Positions 4,786-5,844 of a DNA stretch of 5,844 nt are shown one piece after another. The stretch comes from Lentzea sp. Lineage in GTDB: Bacteria > Actinomycetota > Actinomycetes > Mycobacteriales > Pseudonocardiaceae. The DNA lies in assembly GCA_030146905.1 (NCBI GenBank), contig JASLAV010000278.1:1-5844 (forward strand), in the 5' to 3' direction. Under the pieces are notes generated by a model. The model was not told the origin of the DNA. It saw only the letters and a program-made list of their open reading frames with translations, and did not search any database. The translations under genes were made by a program, and so were the position numbers. Positions within the stretch are counted from its first letter, which is position 1. Each line of letters opens with the position of its first letter.

Positions 4786-5530
4786 GATCGGACAGTTTCA
4801 CGTTCCTCGGCTCATGTCCCGCTCCGGAAAGCCGGACCGATCCGATGAGAACCTGCCGCTCGCCGACGGACGTGCGGAACTCGCCGGTGGGCCAGTGCTC
4901 GATCCTGAGCTCGTCGCCGGGCAGGACGGGAGCGGTGAACCGGGCGTGCAGCTCGGTGAAGTGCTTGCCGCGCACGGTGATCCCGAGCGTGCACAGACCG
5001 TGCAGGATCGGCCTGTCGAACCCGGCCCGCCGGGCGAACTCCGGGTCGTGGTGCATCGGGTTCACGTCACCGGTCTCGCGGTAGCGCAACGCCTGGTCGG
5101 GCGAGGTCGCGAAGAAGCTCACCTCGGGGGCGCCGTCCGGGACGGAGAACCCGCGGGTCCGGCCCCGTTCGCCGCCGAAACCGCCTTCGCCCTTGATGAA
5201 GCACGACGAACGCGTGGTCGCGTACTCCGACTCCCACCGGCTGACGACGAGCGCGCCGGAGCCCTTGTCGTAGATGTTCTCGACCGTCTTGGTGACGACC
5301 GCGGAACCTTCTGGGGGAAGCGCTTTGTGCAGCCGGAGCGACTGTTCGGCGTGCAGGACCTGGGTCATGTCGGCGCCGGTCAGCCCGAGCTGCGGGCCGC
5401 CGTGCTGCAGCAGCGGGATGGCGAAGGCGGGGGAGAAGGCTCCGGCCGCCGCCGCGTACACCTCGGCGTCACCGGCGGACCAGGTGCGGACCTGCCGTTC
5501 GGCGACGCCGAGGATGTCGTGGTCGAGCAC
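4754..5530 (-). CDS. MaoC/hydratase-2 type (R)-enoyl-CoA hydratase
   Basis: A 258-residue double hot-dog protein, expected to add water to trans-2-enoyl-CoA in acyl-CoA oxidation. The C-terminal half carries the hydratase-2 signature YRETGDVNPMHHDPEFA (150-166), with catalytic Asp155, Asn157 and His160, followed by AGFDRPILHGLCTLG, very like the hydratase domain of multifunctional enzyme 2. GEGGFGGERG (114-123) links the halves. The N-terminal half keeps TWSAGDAEVYAAAAG (16-30) and LHAEQSLRLHKALPP. Between these two segments roughly 20 residues found in most relatives (the DPDEL/FVYE and PTF region, from memory) seem absent, which explains the shorter length. GTG 5530-5528 follows the upstream stop by 4 nt, with no clear ribosome site, so translation is probably coupled to the acyl-CoA dehydrogenase gene. 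Specific substrate unknown. Confidence 0.9.
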   Translation of the reverse strand: MLDHDILGVAERQVRTWSAGDAEVYAAAAGAFSPAFAIPLLQHGGPQLGLTGADMTQVLHAEQSLRLHKALPPEGSAVVTKTVENIYDKGSGALVVSRWESEYATTRSSCFIKGEGGFGGERGRTRGFSVPDGAPEVSFFATSPDQALRYRETGDVNPMHHDPEFARRAGFDRPILHGLCTLGITVRGKHFTELHARFTAPVLPGDELRIEHWPTGEFRTSVGERQVLIGSVRLSGAGHEPRNVKLSDQSIGDDNTGI

Positions 5531-5534
5531 AGGA

Positions 5535-5844
5535 CTAGCCCAGGGTGCCGCGGACGTTGGCGTGGCCCTTGAGCAGGTTGCGGGCGATCGTGCGGCGCTG
5601 GATCTCGTCGGTGCCCTCGTAGATGCGCAGCAGCCGCAGCTCGCGGTACCAGCGCTCGATCGGCAGCTCGCGGGTGTAGCCCATGCCGCCGTGGATCTGC
5701 AGGACGCGGTCGACGATCTCGTTGGCCTTGATGCCGCCGTAGAGCTTCGCGATCGACTGCGCCTGCCGCGAGTCCTGCTTCTGGTCGACGAGCCACGCGG
5801 CGTGCAGCACGAGCCAGCGCAGCGCCTCGATCTCGACGGCGGAG
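5535..5844 (-). CDS. Acyl-CoA dehydrogenase, C-terminal part (5' end outside window)
   Basis: 102 residues of the C-terminal helical domain; the gene runs off the right edge in frame with no start inside. An FAD-dependent enzyme that introduces the trans-2 double bond into acyl-CoA. Recognisable blocks are SIAKLYGGIKANEIVDRVLQ, IHGGMGYTRELPIERWYREL and LLRIYEGTDEIQRRTIARNLL. The Glu of YEGT occupies the place of the catalytic base in medium- and short-chain acyl-CoA dehydrogenases (Glu376 of MCAD). The final ten residues (GHANVRGTLG) are ordinary. Its TAG is 4 nt from the maoC GTG; dehydrogenase then hydratase is the natural reaction order, so the two form an operon for acyl-CoA breakdown. 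Chain length and branching preference cannot be judged from this fragment. Confidence 0.96.
   Translation of the reverse strand, partial: SAVEIEALRWLVLHAAWLVDQKQDSRQAQSIAKLYGGIKANEIVDRVLQIHGGMGYTRELPIERWYRELRLLRIYEGTDEIQRRTIARNLLKGHANVRGTLG

Noticed and set aside
4784..5572. Plus-strand open frame of 262 codons
   Set aside because: It is antisense to the MaoC gene and the acyl-CoA dehydrogenase end; its composition is that of a GC-rich shadow frame.

Overview
The window is GC-rich actinobacterial DNA with dense genes, GTG starts and GGAGG-type ribosome binding sites. An SsgA-like protein (a family of morphologically complex actinomycetes), two TIGR04222-type membrane proteins and a MaoC/acyl-CoA dehydrogenase pair point to a mycelial actinomycete. 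Pseudonocardiales-like is my best guess; it comes from gene content, not from any search.

Layout, left to right. Positions 1-1500 hold two tandem minus-strand paralogues of the TIGR04222 membrane family: a partial gene cut by the left edge, and a complete one ending in a Ser/Gly/Cys tail. Positions 1501-1733 are intergenic, with several perfect inverted repeats. Next on the minus strand come msrB (methionine-R-sulfoxide reductase), a 96-residue single-pass membrane protein of unknown function, and a ReAII-type (PF06089) L-asparaginase. A short divergent region with a perfect 22-bp palindrome separates the asparaginase gene from a plus-strand GntR/FCD regulator, which very probably controls it. 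The regulator converges on a minus-strand SsgA-like gene. Upstream of that lie a MaoC/hydratase-2 gene and the 3' end of an acyl-CoA dehydrogenase gene, only 4 nt apart and so almost certainly one transcript for acyl-CoA oxidation.

Three regulatory readings stand out. The asparaginase/GntR pair shares an operator containing three GTNNAC cores at 7-bp steps. msrB is preceded by a sequence close to the thiol-oxidative-stress sigma (SigR/SigH) promoter, placed so that the mRNA would have almost no leader. The left-most gene has a GGAAC-N16-CGTC match to a generic ECF sigma promoter.

I see no mobile element, CRISPR array, rRNA, tRNA or clear prophage signal. No gene-free stretch exceeds 300 bases. 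The best candidate for poorly described biology is the TIGR04222 pair with its cysteine-bearing tail; the other genes belong to familiar families.
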